Positions 10,043-19,379 of a DNA stretch of 64,000 nt are shown here, in pieces. The translations under genes and the position numbers were made by a program. Below the pieces are notes generated by a model. That model ran no database searches. It worked only from the letters and a program-made list of their open reading frames with translations, and was not told the origin of the DNA. This stretch comes from Saprospirales bacterium (GTDB taxonomy: Bacteria; Bacteroidota; Bacteroidia; Chitinophagales; Saprospiraceae), in assembly GCA_016719895.1 (NCBI GenBank), contig JADJYG010000015.1:124001-188000 (forward strand), given 5' to 3'. The stretch's first letter is position 1. The number at the start of each line of letters is the position of its first letter.

Positions 10043-10687
10043 ATGCTGACTAACCTTGCCGAACGCCATTCGCTTGCCAACCGGTTTATTGCCGAATTGC
10101 GCAACGCTGAATTGCAAAAAGACCGCCTCCGATTCCGGCGCAACCTGGAACGGGTGGGCGAAATCCTGGCCTATGAAATTTCGAAAACGCTTGACTATGA
10201 AATCGTCGAGGTCGAAACGCCGCTCGGGGTCGCCATCGTGAATCTGCCCGCCGACCGGGTAGTGCTGGGCACTATTTTGCGCGCCGGATTGCCGTTTCAC
10301 CAAGGCATGCTGCACTATTTTGACCACGCCGACAATGCATTTATCAGCGCTTACCGGCGGCAGCACAAAGACGGCACGTTCGATATTCAACTCGAATATG
10401 TCAGCTGCGGCGACCTGAACGACACGGTGCTTATCCTGGCCGATCCCATGCTGGCCACCGGGGCATCCGTCAACCTCGCACTCAAACACCTCGAACGCCA
10501 CGGCGCGCCCAAAGCGATCCATATCGCCTCCGTTATTGCCAGTACAGCCGGCGTGGAGGCCATCCAACGCCAACACCCTAATGCACACCTCTGGCTCGGC
10601 GCTATCGATGAAGAACTGACGGCCAAGGCGTATATCGTACCAGGCCTGGGCGATGCTGGCGACCTTGCTTTCGGCGACAAGTATTGA
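10043..10687 (+). CDS. upp: Uracil phosphoribosyltransferase
   Basis: Upp makes UMP from uracil and PRPP in pyrimidine salvage in the cytoplasm. At 214 aa it has the usual family length. Residues 134-142 (DPMLATGAS) form the PRPP-binding loop, preceded by TILRAGLPFHQGM near residue 77, and the C-terminal LGDAGDLAFGDKY is the uracil-binding end typical of Upp. It follows the T9SS gene by 56 bp; a weak -7 candidate (TACCTTAG, 10006-10013) lies in the gap. A repeat-rich stretch follows it. Confidence 0.93.
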   Translation: MLTNLAERHSLANRFIAELRNAELQKDRLRFRRNLERVGEILAYEISKTLDYEIVEVETPLGVAIVNLPADRVVLGTILRAGLPFHQGMLHYFDHADNAFISAYRRQHKDGTFDIQLEYVSCGDLNDTVLILADPMLATGASVNLALKHLERHGAPKAIHIASVIASTAGVEAIQRQHPNAHLWLGAIDEELTAKAYIVPGLGDAGDLAFGDKY

Positions 10688-10699
10688 TACGCTGCAGTG

Positions 10700-10853
10700 G
10701 GGGACAGGATCAACAGGTTTTTTTCGTAGAGCGATGCGACAGGATCAACAGGATTTAACAGGATCGACAGGATATTATTAAAGATATAAAGGATCCATCC
10801 TGAAAAACCCTGTTGATCCTGTCCTATCGCCCTTCGGAAAAAATCCTGTCCCA
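10700..10853. repeat. ACAGGAT-type interspersed repeat cluster with inverted copies
   Basis: Three forward copies of GACAGGATCAACAGG-like sequence (around 10703, 10738 and 10762) face inverted copies (CCCTGTTGATCCTGTCC near 10808 and ATCCTGTCCCATT near 10840). The arms can fold into a long hairpin between the convergent upp and DUF4834-like genes. A shorter relative (GACAGG ... CCTGTC) occurs at 33180-33240. No gene is visible here. Confidence 0.75.
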
Positions 10854-10867
10854 TTCCGGCAAGCAGA

Positions 10868-11041
10868 TTACTTAATTTCTTCGTAGTCAATGTATTCGCC
10901 GTCGTCACCTGTTTTATTGCCGTCTTTTCCAGGCGGTGTTTGGCGAATATTGGCTTCCTGGCGTATTTGAAAATAAGGGCGCAGGGCATGTATCAGCCAC
11001 AAGATCGCCAGCAGGGTAAAAAGCCATTTCAAAAGAACCAT
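10868..11041 (-). CDS. Small membrane protein, DUF4834-like
   Basis: A 57-aa protein: one N-terminal transmembrane helix (VLLKWLFTLLAILWLIHAL), then a short charged cytoplasmic tail ending in GEYIDYEEIK. This layout and the acidic EY(V/I)DYEE(V/I)K ending are typical of the small Bacteroidota family DUF4834. The ATG at 11041 is chosen; a longer version from 11149 would overlap the end of the upstream transporter gene and add residues unlike the family. It lies about 50 bp downstream of the EamA gene and may be co-transcribed with it. Function unknown. Confidence 0.65.
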   Translation of the reverse strand: MVLLKWLFTLLAILWLIHALRPYFQIRQEANIRQTPPGKDGNKTGDDGEYIDYEEIK

Positions 11042-11093
11042 AGTCCGGTAGATAAATACTGCCTGCAATATAGTTTTGATGCTTAGCAGGTCG

Positions 11094-12023
11094 TTATAAC
11101 GGTGTGTCCAGGAGATTATCCGGGGGTAGATTTTTACCTGGTTTTTCAAAATAATTTTTCAAAAACGGATGGCTGAATACCGCCACCAGGATCACGCCAA
11201 CGCCGATATAAAAGCCCGGTGCGAGGTCTTTATGTTCCTGAAAAAAGAGGCCCGCCAATACAACACCGTAAACTGGCTCAAGGTTGATCGTCAGGTTGGT
11301 GGCAAAGGCCGAAATGTGGCGCATGGCCTGCAAGGTCAGGTAGTACGGCAACAGCGTGCATACCCAGGCCAGCAGGAGCATCCAGAGCCAGTCCCAGCCT
11401 CCGGGCAACAGCTGCAGTTGCGGCGCTGCGGCCCACACGAAGGGTAAAACCAGGGAACAAACGGCCAGCCCGCCGAAGATCTCCACAAAACTCATGGTCA
11501 GCGGCGGCGGCGTATCGCGGTCGATCAGGCGTTTGTTCAAGCCAGTAAAAATAGCGGCGAGCAGGGCGCCCAGGATGCCGGCCGCAAAGCCTGCCCGCAT
11601 CGACCAATCGATATTGCCGACTACGAGCGCCATGCCGGGCAAAATAAAAATACCCAGCGCCAGCTCGTACCACTTGACGTTTTGCCGCAGCATCAGAGGC
11701 TCCAGCAAGGCGGAAAAAAACGAAGTGGTAGCCATAGTTGCCACTGCTATGGAGGCGTTGGACAATTTGATCGCCCCATAAAAACAGATCCAGTGCACCC
11801 CCACCATGGCGCCAATGCCCAGCATTTGCCAAAAAAGGCGGCTTGGCAACCCGCGCAACTGCGCTTTGGGCAACAGCCACCACAACGTGCCGCAGCACAA
11901 AAACACCCGCCACCATACCAACGGCAGGGCGCCCAGGGTGATCAGTTTGCCTAAAATGGCGGTAAATCCCCATAGGAATACGCAAAAATGCAGGGCGAAG
12001 TAGGCGCGCAGTTTGTCGTTCAT
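11094..12023 (-). CDS. EamA/DMT-family transporter
   Basis: Inner-membrane protein of 309 aa with about ten hydrophobic helices in two EamA repeats: the first opens with LHFCVFLWGFTAILGKLI and the second includes AGILGALLAAIFTGLNK. The helix end TINLEPVYGVVLAGLFFQE is the usual EamA signature for drug/metabolite exporters. The substrate cannot be predicted. The start at 12023 (MNDKLRAY) is preferred to 12032, because a perfect -7 element (TACCTTTG read on the minus strand, 12030-12037) covers the latter. The gene is downstream of polA in the same direction. Confidence 0.85.
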   Translation of the reverse strand: MNDKLRAYFALHFCVFLWGFTAILGKLITLGALPLVWWRVFLCCGTLWWLLPKAQLRGLPSRLFWQMLGIGAMVGVHWICFYGAIKLSNASIAVATMATTSFFSALLEPLMLRQNVKWYELALGIFILPGMALVVGNIDWSMRAGFAAGILGALLAAIFTGLNKRLIDRDTPPPLTMSFVEIFGGLAVCSLVLPFVWAAAPQLQLLPGGWDWLWMLLLAWVCTLLPYYLTLQAMRHISAFATNLTINLEPVYGVVLAGLFFQEHKDLAPGFYIGVGVILVAVFSHPFLKNYFEKPGKNLPPDNLLDTPL

Positions 12024-12029
12024 GCCGGG

Positions 12030-12037
12030 CAAAGGTA
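12030..12037 (-). promoter_or_regulatory. -7 promoter element for the EamA gene
   Basis: TACCTTTG on the minus strand matches TAnnTTTG exactly and lies 7 bp before the chosen ATG. No TTG at the right distance was found, so the promoter may be weak or the transcript leader very short. Confidence 0.45.
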
Positions 12038-12090
12038 GCGGGCTTTTGCCGAAGCCGATATGCCGCGCTGCAGGGGTTTTAAGGCGGTTT

Positions 12091-14973
12091 CTAATGCGCT
12101 TCCAGCCAGTTCTCGCCCACGCCCATCTCTACCACGATCGGTACCCGCAAGTTCGGGATTGCCGTGGTCATTTTTTCGCGAATAATAGGCCTCAAAGTAT
12201 CCAGTTCGTCTTTTTGCACGTCGAACACCAGTTCATCGTGTACCTGCAGGATCATGCTGGAGCGAAAACCGCCCTCCCGCATAGCTTTCCAGATATTGAC
12301 CATGGCTACCTTGATCATGTCGGCCGCTGTGCCCTGAATCGGCGTATTGATGGCCATACGCTCGGCCATGCTGCGTTCCATACCATTGCGGCTGTTGATA
12401 TCGCGCAGGTAGCGGCGGCGGCCGAGCAGCGTTTCAACGTAGCCGTTGTTGCGGGCGAATTCGACGGTAGTTTCCATGTAGTGTTTCAAGCCGCGGTATT
12501 GCGCGAAATAGTTGTCGATGATTTCCTTGGCTTCCGTGCGTTTAATACCGAGTTGGTTGCTTAGGTTGGTGGCGCCGGCGCCGTAGATTATACTGAAATT
12601 AACGGTCTTGGCGGCCCGGCGCTGTTCGGTGCTCACGGTTTCCAGCGGCACCCCGAACACCCGGGCGGCCGTGGCCTGGTGAATATCCTGGTTGAGTTGG
12701 AAGGCTTCGAGCATGGCTTCTTCATGACTGATCTCGGCGATGAGCCGCAGTTCGATCTGGGAGTAGTCGGCAGAGAGCAGCACATGGCCAGCATCGCGGG
12801 GGATAAACGCTTCGCGCACCTTGCGGCCTTCTTCGGTCCGGATAGGTATGTTTTGCAGGTTGGGGTTTTGGCTGCTGAGGCGGCCGGTGGCGGCCAGCGC
12901 CTGGTTGAACGACGAGTGCACGCGGCCAGTGCGCGGGTTGATGAGCGCCGGGAGCGCCTCCACGTAGGTACTGCGGAGCTTCATGAGGGCGCGGTGTTGC
13001 AGGATGTCAGCGCAGACGGGATATTGTACGGCCAGGTCGGTCAGTACGGCTTCGTCCGTCGAATATTGTCCGCTTTTCATTTTTTTCCCGGGGTAAGGCA
13101 ATTTGAGCCGGTCGAACAACACTTCGCCCACCTGTTTCGGGCTGGACACGTTAAAAGTAAAGCCTGTTTCTTCCAGTATTTTCTTTTCCAGCACATCAAT
13201 CTCCACGGTCAGCTCCTTGGAATAGGCTTTCAGGAAATCGGGATCGATGCGCACGCCGGCAAACTCCAGGTCGGCCAACACTTTTACAAGCGGTGTTTCG
13301 ACCAGCCGGAATAGTTTGACGAGGCTTGGGCCGCCGGCATCCAGTTTGGGCGCGAGGCAGTTTTTGAGTTGCAAGGTAATGTCGGCGTCCTCCCCGGCGT
13401 ATTCTTTGATCTGTTCCAACGGCACGTCGCGCATGTTGCCCTGGGTGGCGCTTTTTTTGCCGATGAGATCCTCAATTTTTACCGGTGAATAATCGAGGTA
13501 GGATTCGGCGAGGAAATTCATGTTGTGCCGCATTTCGGGCTCCAACAGGTAGTGGGCGATCATGGTATCCCAAAACGGTCCGCGCAGATCGACCCCGTAG
13601 TTTTTCAGCACGATGGCGTCGTATTTCAGGTTTTGCCCGATTTTTTCGATTTCCTCGTGTTCAAAAACCGGCCGGAACACCTCCACCACGGCCTGCGCGG
13701 CATCCCGCCCGGCGGGAATGGGTACGTACCAGGCTTCGTGCGGCTTGAAGGAAAAGGAAAAACCCACCAGGTCGGCTTGGGTGGCTTCGAGTGCGGTGGT
13801 TTCGGAGTCGTAACAAACGAAAGGCCGCTGCAACAGCAGGGCGACCAGTTCGGCGCGTTGTTCCGGCGTTTCGGCCACGTAGTACTGGTGCGGGGTATTT
13901 TGGATGTTATTGGATCCGCGTTGGAAGCTTCCGCTGCCCACCCCCTCAGGGGGGGAGGGCGTTTTTTGTGTACGTTCCGGAACGGGATCGCCAAAGAGCG
14001 AGGTTTGCATACCGGCGCCTGAACGGGAGTTTGTCCCTTCTTTGCCTTCGGATGCGCCCGCATCTCCTTCCCCCTTCATCGGGGGGCCTGGGGGGGCCGC
14101 CAGCGGGTGTTTCAACATATCGTTGGCCAGCGTGCGGAATTCCAGTTCTTTGAAAATTTCGATCAGTGCTTCCCGGTTGAAGGGTTCGATTTCGAAAAAT
14201 TTCTCATCAAACTGCACCGGAGCGTTTACTTCGATAGTAGCCAGCCATTTAGACAAGATGGCCTTTTCGCGGTGGTTCTGAACGATTTCCTGTTGTTTGC
14301 CTTTGAGCCGGTGGGCATTGGCCAGCAGGTTTTCCATGCTGCCGAATTCCTGCAGGAGTTTGGCAGCGGTTTTTTCTCCGATACCGGGCAGCCCGGGAAT
14401 ATTATCCACCGCGTCGCCCATCAGCCCCAGCATATCGATGACCTGATCTACGCGTTCGATACCCCAGCGTTCGCAAACCTCTTTCACCCCCCATATCTCC
14501 ACGTCGTTGCCCTGGCGGCCGGGTTTGTACAAAAAAATATGCGCGTCTACCAGCTGGCCGAAATCCTTGTCGGGCGTCACCATATACACGTCGTAGCCGG
14601 CGCGTTCGGCCTGTTTGGCCAGCGTGCCGATCACATCGTCGGCTTCATAATTCGGAAGGATGAGCACGGGAATATTCATGGCCCGCACGATTTTTTCCAC
14701 CCACGGAATAGCCAGGGTGATATCCTCCGGCTGTGCTTCCCGGTTGGCCTTATACAGTTCGAATTCCGTATGGCGAAAGGTGCCGCCCGGCGGATCAAAC
14801 ACCACCGCCAGATGCGTCGGCTTTTCCCGTTGGATCATATCCCACAAGGTGCGCATAAAGCCCTGGACAGCCGATACGTTCCAGCCTTTGGAGTTGATCA
14901 GCGGCCGGGTGATAAAGGCATAATGCGCCCGGTAGATCAGGGCATGCCCATCGAGCAGGAAGAGTTTTTTCAT
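12091..14973 (-). CDS. polA: DNA polymerase I
   Basis: Pol I fills gaps in repair and Okazaki fragment processing. The 960-aa protein holds all three domains: 5'-3' exonuclease (LFLLDGHALIYRAHYAF at the start; GLMGDAVDNIPGLPGIGEKT); an intact 3'-5' proofreading domain with YDSETT, GQNLKYDA and YAGEDADITLQL; and the polymerase with motif A DYSQIELRL, motif B RRAAKTVNFSIIYG and motif C VHDELVFD. The proofreading acidic residues are all present, unlike many Pol I enzymes. Between the nuclease domains, residues about 291-355 form a low-complexity linker made of repeat-derived peptide (see the repeat entry). The EamA gene follows in the same direction; the M17 peptidase gene diverges from it. Confidence 0.96.
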   Translation of the reverse strand: MKKLFLLDGHALIYRAHYAFITRPLINSKGWNVSAVQGFMRTLWDMIQREKPTHLAVVFDPPGGTFRHTEFELYKANREAQPEDITLAIPWVEKIVRAMNIPVLILPNYEADDVIGTLAKQAERAGYDVYMVTPDKDFGQLVDAHIFLYKPGRQGNDVEIWGVKEVCERWGIERVDQVIDMLGLMGDAVDNIPGLPGIGEKTAAKLLQEFGSMENLLANAHRLKGKQQEIVQNHREKAILSKWLATIEVNAPVQFDEKFFEIEPFNREALIEIFKELEFRTLANDMLKHPLAAPPGPPMKGEGDAGASEGKEGTNSRSGAGMQTSLFGDPVPERTQKTPSPPEGVGSGSFQRGSNNIQNTPHQYYVAETPEQRAELVALLLQRPFVCYDSETTALEATQADLVGFSFSFKPHEAWYVPIPAGRDAAQAVVEVFRPVFEHEEIEKIGQNLKYDAIVLKNYGVDLRGPFWDTMIAHYLLEPEMRHNMNFLAESYLDYSPVKIEDLIGKKSATQGNMRDVPLEQIKEYAGEDADITLQLKNCLAPKLDAGGPSLVKLFRLVETPLVKVLADLEFAGVRIDPDFLKAYSKELTVEIDVLEKKILEETGFTFNVSSPKQVGEVLFDRLKLPYPGKKMKSGQYSTDEAVLTDLAVQYPVCADILQHRALMKLRSTYVEALPALINPRTGRVHSSFNQALAATGRLSSQNPNLQNIPIRTEEGRKVREAFIPRDAGHVLLSADYSQIELRLIAEISHEEAMLEAFQLNQDIHQATAARVFGVPLETVSTEQRRAAKTVNFSIIYGAGATNLSNQLGIKRTEAKEIIDNYFAQYRGLKHYMETTVEFARNNGYVETLLGRRRYLRDINSRNGMERSMAERMAINTPIQGTAADMIKVAMVNIWKAMREGGFRSSMILQVHDELVFDVQKDELDTLRPIIREKMTTAIPNLRVPIVVEMGVGENWLEAH
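13937..14100. repeat. G/C-run palindromic repeat copies inside the polA linker
   Basis: Two imperfect palindromes of C-run/spacer/G-run type (13937-13962, CCCCCTCAGGGGGGG core; 14066-14100, CCCCCTTCATCGGGGGG core followed by CTGGGGGGG) lie in frame in polA. They encode peptides such as TPSPPEGVG and APPGPPMKGEGDA. Similar C-run/G-run palindromes are common between genes in Bacteroidota genomes; finding them within a coding sequence is unusual. Confidence 0.65.
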
Positions 14974-15021
14974 GGTACGGTATTTGTGCGTAAAAGTAAG
15001 AAGAATACACCCGGATTGACC

Positions 15022-15029
15022 TACCTTTG
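15022..15029 (+). promoter_or_regulatory. -7 promoter element upstream of the M17 peptidase operon
   Basis: TACCTTTG on the plus strand matches TAnnTTTG and lies about 90 bp upstream of the peptidase start in the polA-divergent gap. A one-mismatch element for polA (TACTTTTA on the minus strand) is at 14991-14998. No well-spaced TTG was seen for either. Confidence 0.4.
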
Positions 15030-15119
15030 CCGGCCCTTTTGAAAATCCTGTTTTTTCCCGTAATAAAGTTTTGCCCCCTGCATACAGGCACCCGGTTTTT
15101 CCATTAACTGATCCGTTCC

Positions 15120-16562
15120 GTGCAATATCCTCACCTGGCGGCTGTCCCAGTACGCCCTATCGATGATAATACGATTCTGGTAGCCGAAAAGGCGGCCGTG
15201 GACCAATTGGAGGCTGTCCTGCAGCCGGCAGAAATGGCGTTTCTGCGCCAATCCACGACCAAGGGCGTCCAGTCTTTTTTCTTTCCGCAAACGGATCATG
15301 CCGTCTTTGTGCGTATCCTGGAGGAAGAGGAGGCCGTGGGGGCTATATGGCTGGAGGAGGCCCGCCTGAACGGCAACGCCCTCCTGCGCGACCTGCAACA
15401 TTACAAGATTGGCTCGGCCACCGTGCGCAGCTTTTGTTCCGACGAGCGAGCCGTGGCTTTCCTCGAAGGCTTATTGTTGGGCAGCTACCAGTTTCTGGAT
15501 TATTTTTCTGCTCCTGAAAAACACGGCAACCGCCTGGAATGGTTGTCCTGGGCGCACGACCAGGCGCCGGCAGCCGCCATTGCCGAGCTCAATGCCCTGG
15601 TGCAGGCCGTGTTTCTGACCCGCAACCTGGTCAATGCGCCGCACTCGCATTTCGACACGCTCAAACTGGCCGATGCAGTAGATGAGGCCGGCCGCACGTT
15701 CGGATTTTCTGTGGAAATACTGGGTAAGGAGCACATCGAAGAACTGGAAATGGGCGGCCTGCTGGCCGTCAACCAGGCCAGCTCCGTGCCGCCCCGGTTC
15801 TGTATCCTTGAGTGGCGCCCGGGCAATGCCCGAAATCAAAAACCCGTGGTGCTGATCGGCAAGGGCGTGGTGTACGACACCGGCGGGCTCAGCCTGAAGT
15901 CAAGCGACGGAATGGAAAACATGAAATGCGACATGGCCGGCGCCGCCGCCGTCGTCGGCGCGCTGGCGGCGGCGGCACAAACGAACCTGCCGGTGCACCT
16001 CGTAGGCTTGATACCCGCCACCGACAACAAAATTGGAGACCGGGCTTTATCGCCCGGCGACGTTATTCGCATGTATTCCGGCGCTACGGTCGAGGTGGTC
16101 AATACCGATGCGGAAGGACGCTTGATCCTGGCCGATGCGCTGCACTACGCCAAAAAATACGAACCCGCCCTGGTTTTGGACCTGGCTACCCTCACCGGCG
16201 CCGCCGTGCGGGCACTGGGCAGCCAGGCGATCTGTTACATGGGCACCGCCGGCGAACCGGTTAAACGCGCCCTCGAAGCCAGTGGCTTAAATACCTATGA
16301 GCGCCTGGTCGAACTACCGCTGTGGAAAGAGTATGGAGACGAATTAAAAAGCCATATCGCCGACATGAAAAACATCGGCTCCGGCCCCGCCGGCATGATC
16401 ACTGCCGGAAAATTTCTCGAACATTTTACGGATTATCCCTGGTTACACCTCGACATTGCCGGACCTGCGTATCTTCGCAACGCAAATGGCTACCGCCCAA
16501 AAGAAGGCACCGGCGTCGGCGTACGCCTGCTGTTTGATTTTTTGAAAAGAACAGAGTTCTAA
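15120..16562 (+). CDS. M17 leucyl aminopeptidase family protein
   Basis: Cytosolic di-metal exopeptidase that removes N-terminal residues. It has 480 aa, with a variable N-terminal domain and the M17 catalytic half from about residue 165. Metal and catalytic residues are in place: K248 and D253 in GKGVVYDTGG, D271 in KCDMAGA, and D330/E332/R334 in NTDAEGRL. The start is a GTG at 15120, the only start giving the family's usual N-terminus. It is first in an apparent operon: pdxA begins 8 bp after its stop and ppgK 9 bp after that. Family membership is certain; 'leucine' specificity is conventional. Confidence 0.92.
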   Translation: MQYPHLAAVPVRPIDDNTILVAEKAAVDQLEAVLQPAEMAFLRQSTTKGVQSFFFPQTDHAVFVRILEEEEAVGAIWLEEARLNGNALLRDLQHYKIGSATVRSFCSDERAVAFLEGLLLGSYQFLDYFSAPEKHGNRLEWLSWAHDQAPAAAIAELNALVQAVFLTRNLVNAPHSHFDTLKLADAVDEAGRTFGFSVEILGKEHIEELEMGGLLAVNQASSVPPRFCILEWRPGNARNQKPVVLIGKGVVYDTGGLSLKSSDGMENMKCDMAGAAAVVGALAAAAQTNLPVHLVGLIPATDNKIGDRALSPGDVIRMYSGATVEVVNTDAEGRLILADALHYAKKYEPALVLDLATLTGAAVRALGSQAICYMGTAGEPVKRALEASGLNTYERLVELPLWKEYGDELKSHIADMKNIGSGPAGMITAGKFLEHFTDYPWLHLDIAGPAYLRNANGYRPKEGTGVGVRLLFDFLKRTEF

Positions 16563-16570
16563 ATTTCATT

Positions 16571-17668
16571 ATGGAAAATATCACCATTGGAATTACCTGC
16601 GGCGACATAAACGGCATCGGCCTCGAGATCATTCTGAAAGCGCTCGCCCTGAAAAACGCCGGCCGGTCGTTCAAAACAGTCATCTACGGCAGCACAAAAG
16701 TGGTAGCGTACCACAAGAACATTATCACCCAGGAAAATATCCAGTTCCATTCCGTCCAATCGCCGGCCGATGCGCAGCCGGAGCGGGTCAACATCATCAA
16801 TTGCTGGCCCGACAACGTAAATATTACGCTGGGCAAACCCACCGACGTGAGTGGCAAATGCGCATTTCTGGCGCTGGAACGCGCAGTAAAAGATTTGAAA
16901 GCCGGCGAAATAGACGCCCTGGTGACGGCGCCGATCCATAAAAAAGCCATGCAAATGGCAAACTTTCCCTTTGTCGGGCACACCGAATATATCACCGACG
17001 CTTTCGGCGCCAAAGGTTCGCTGATGCTCATGGTGTCGGAAAATCTGCGCATCGGCGTGGCGACCAACCACCTGCCCTTGCGCGAGGTGGCCGCGGCCGT
17101 CACGGCCGAAAAGGTGCTGCGCAAACTCCAAATCCTGGCCGAAACCTTGCGGATCGACTTCAACCTCGGCAAACCGACGATTGCCGTCCTCGGCCTCAAC
17201 CCGCACGCCGGCGACGAAGGCGCCATCGGCACCGAAGACGACGCCGTGATCCGGCTTGCCGTGGAGCAGGCCAAAGAAAAAGGAATATTAGCCTTCGGGC
17301 CCTACCCTGCCGACGGATTCTTCGGCTCCGGCCAGTTCCATAAGTTTGACGCCGTGCTCGCCATGTACCACGACCAAGGCCTGATCCCGTTCAAAACGCT
17401 TTCTTTCGGAGAGGGCACGAACTACACTGCGGGACTGGCATCGGTACGCACGTCGCCCGATCATGGTACCGCTTACGATATTGCCGGTAAAGGCGAAGCC
17501 GATGAAACCTCCTTCATCCGGGCGCTATACCTCGCTGCCGATATCGTCCGGAACCGGAGCGAGTACCTGGAAATGCACGCCAACTCGCTCGAACGCCGTA
17601 AACGCAAAGCCCTCGAAAGCGAAACCGGCGAAGACGAAGAAGTCGTAGAGGTCATTCCGGAAGAATAA
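16571..17668 (+). CDS. pdxA: 4-hydroxythreonine-4-phosphate dehydrogenase
   Basis: PdxA oxidises 4-phosphohydroxy-L-threonine in the DXP-dependent route to pyridoxal phosphate. The 365-aa protein begins with ITCGDINGIGLEIILKAL, has VTAPIHKKAM, and three histidine-containing metal-site motifs: FVGHTEYITD, LNPHAGDEG and AMYHDQGLIPFK. The last 30-40 residues (ERRKRKALESETGEDEE) are an acidic, charged tail beyond the usual length of about 330 aa. It sits in a tight cluster between the M17 peptidase and the glucokinase, so coupled translation is likely. Confidence 0.95.
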   Translation: MENITIGITCGDINGIGLEIILKALALKNAGRSFKTVIYGSTKVVAYHKNIITQENIQFHSVQSPADAQPERVNIINCWPDNVNITLGKPTDVSGKCAFLALERAVKDLKAGEIDALVTAPIHKKAMQMANFPFVGHTEYITDAFGAKGSLMLMVSENLRIGVATNHLPLREVAAAVTAEKVLRKLQILAETLRIDFNLGKPTIAVLGLNPHAGDEGAIGTEDDAVIRLAVEQAKEKGILAFGPYPADGFFGSGQFHKFDAVLAMYHDQGLIPFKTLSFGEGTNYTAGLASVRTSPDHGTAYDIAGKGEADETSFIRALYLAADIVRNRSEYLEMHANSLERRKRKALESETGEDEEVVEVIPEE

Positions 17669-17677
17669 AAAAAATAT

Positions 17678-18424
17678 ATGAAAACTATTCTGGGTATAGA
17701 TGTTGGCGCTTCCGGTATAAAAGGTGCGTTGGTAGACCTCCAGCACGGAAAATTATCGGGCGAACGCTTCCGGGTGCCGACACCGCAGCCGGCCACGCCG
17801 GCAGCCCTGGCCGGCGCATTTGCCGAAGTTGTCGAATACTTTGAATACCGGGGCGCCGTAGGCTGCGGATTTCCGGCTATTGTAAAAAACGGCGTGGCCC
17901 ACTCCGCCGCCAATATCGACAAACACTGGATCGGCACCAGCATCGAAGCGGTATTCGGAAAGGTTTGCGGCACGCGGGTATTTGCCACAAACGACGCCGA
18001 CGCCGCCGGTATCGCCGAAATGCGCTTTGGCGCCGGCAAGGGAGCAGCCGGGCTGGTATTTCTGATCACGATCGGCACCGGACTCGGCACAGCGCTGTTT
18101 TACAAGGGGATGCTCGTGCCCAATACGGAATTAGGCCACCTCATCTGGAAAAACCACAAGTCCGCCGAAGTATACTGCTCCTCCAGCGCCCGCGAGCGGC
18201 TCAAGATCAGCCGGCGGGACTGGGCCGTCCGGTTCAATGAATACCTGCTCCACCTCGAACGCCTGTTCTCGCCCGATTTGTTTATTCTCGGCGGCGGGGA
18301 AAGTAAATTTTTCGATACGTACAAGGACGTACTCCAGCCCCAGGCCCGCGTAGTGCCCGCACAACTGCTGAACAATGCCGGTATTATCGGCGCTGCCGCT
18401 TATGCCGCGGAAAATGACCGTTAA
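17678..18424 (+). CDS. ppgK: Polyphosphate glucokinase, ROK family
   Basis: ROK-family sugar kinase of 248 aa. The phosphate-binding loop is at the N-terminus (LGIDVGASGIKGALVD), the glucose-binding part includes ATNDADAAGIAEMRFG, and ITIGTGLGTALF plus NTELGHLIW match polyphosphate-glucose phosphotransferases more closely than ATP-only glucokinases. It would phosphorylate glucose using polyphosphate and possibly ATP. It is the third gene of the peptidase-pdxA-ppgK run and converges on tatC with a 16-bp gap. Donor preference is inferred from family resemblance. Confidence 0.85.
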   Translation: MKTILGIDVGASGIKGALVDLQHGKLSGERFRVPTPQPATPAALAGAFAEVVEYFEYRGAVGCGFPAIVKNGVAHSAANIDKHWIGTSIEAVFGKVCGTRVFATNDADAAGIAEMRFGAGKGAAGLVFLITIGTGLGTALFYKGMLVPNTELGHLIWKNHKSAEVYCSSSARERLKISRRDWAVRFNEYLLHLERLFSPDLFILGGGESKFFDTYKDVLQPQARVVPAQLLNNAGIIGAAAYAAENDR

Positions 18425-18440
18425 GTACAACCGGCGTGCG

Positions 18441-19337
18441 TTATTTATCCACCGGTGGTTCCACTTCCCGCCCCGAACGCCGGTCTTCCAGCGCTATTTC
18501 CCGTTCGCGCCGCAGCTCCACCCGCTTGGAAACGTAAATACTCACCTCGTAGAGTATAAAAAGCGGAATACTGACGATCGTTTGCGATACCACATCCGGC
18601 GGTGTAATAATCGCAGCCACGATCAGAATAGCCACCACCGCATGGCGCCGGTAGGTACGCAAAAGCCGGTGCCCGATCAGGCCGATTTTGGTGAGAAAAT
18701 ACGCCACCACCGGCATCTCAAAGATCAGCCCCGTGGGTATGGTGAACATGGTCATATAGGTCACATACGAATCCAGGGTTGGCGACACCACGGTGCCGTC
18801 GAGCGTGTATCCCGCTAAAAAATTGATCGAAAACGGCGCAACCACCAAATACCCGAACGCCACGCCCAGTAAAAACAAAAACGAGCAAATACCCACCACG
18901 CCGCGCACCGACTTTTGCTCGGTTTCGTGCAAACCCGGCCGGATAAACTTCCAAAACTCCCACAACACAAACGGAAAAGCGCCGATCAGACCCAGCCAAA
19001 ACGAAACGTATAAATGTTGCATCAACACCTCGCCCAGCTGACGGGTGATAATATCGAATTTGACCGGCTGAAAACACATTTTATCCGCCAGACCCATCGA
19101 ATGGGAAAAGCTGCACAAGACGCGGTAACTGAGAAAATCGGGGTTGCGGGGGCCGAAAATCAGGGTGTTAAAGATAAAATCCTTGTTGAGGAAGCATATC
19201 GTACCCAACGCTATTATGGCAAAAGCGGAGCGCAAAATATGGCGGCGCAACTCCTCGATGTGCTCAAAAAACGACATCTCCGCCGGCTGCTGGCGCAGGC
19301 GCTCTTCTTCATGCAATTGATCAATCGGCGTTGGCAT
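18441..19337 (-). CDS. tatC: Sec-independent protein translocase TatC
   Basis: TatC is the membrane receptor for twin-arginine signal peptides. The 298-aa protein has the N-terminal SFFEHIEELRRHILRS motif, six hydrophobic helices, FRPGL-type loop sequence (FWKFIRPGLHETEQK) and AIITPPDVVSQTIVSIPLF at the C-terminal helices. A charged tail (REREIALEDRRSGREVEPP) follows. No tatA is visible nearby. Confidence 0.95.
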   Translation of the reverse strand: MPTPIDQLHEEERLRQQPAEMSFFEHIEELRRHILRSAFAIIALGTICFLNKDFIFNTLIFGPRNPDFLSYRVLCSFSHSMGLADKMCFQPVKFDIITRQLGEVLMQHLYVSFWLGLIGAFPFVLWEFWKFIRPGLHETEQKSVRGVVGICSFLFLLGVAFGYLVVAPFSINFLAGYTLDGTVVSPTLDSYVTYMTMFTIPTGLIFEMPVVAYFLTKIGLIGHRLLRTYRRHAVVAILIVAAIITPPDVVSQTIVSIPLFILYEVSIYVSKRVELRREREIALEDRRSGREVEPPVDK

Positions 19338-19379
19338 AGGAAGTTGTTAGACCGCGCAAAGGTAATTGGTTTAAGGATT

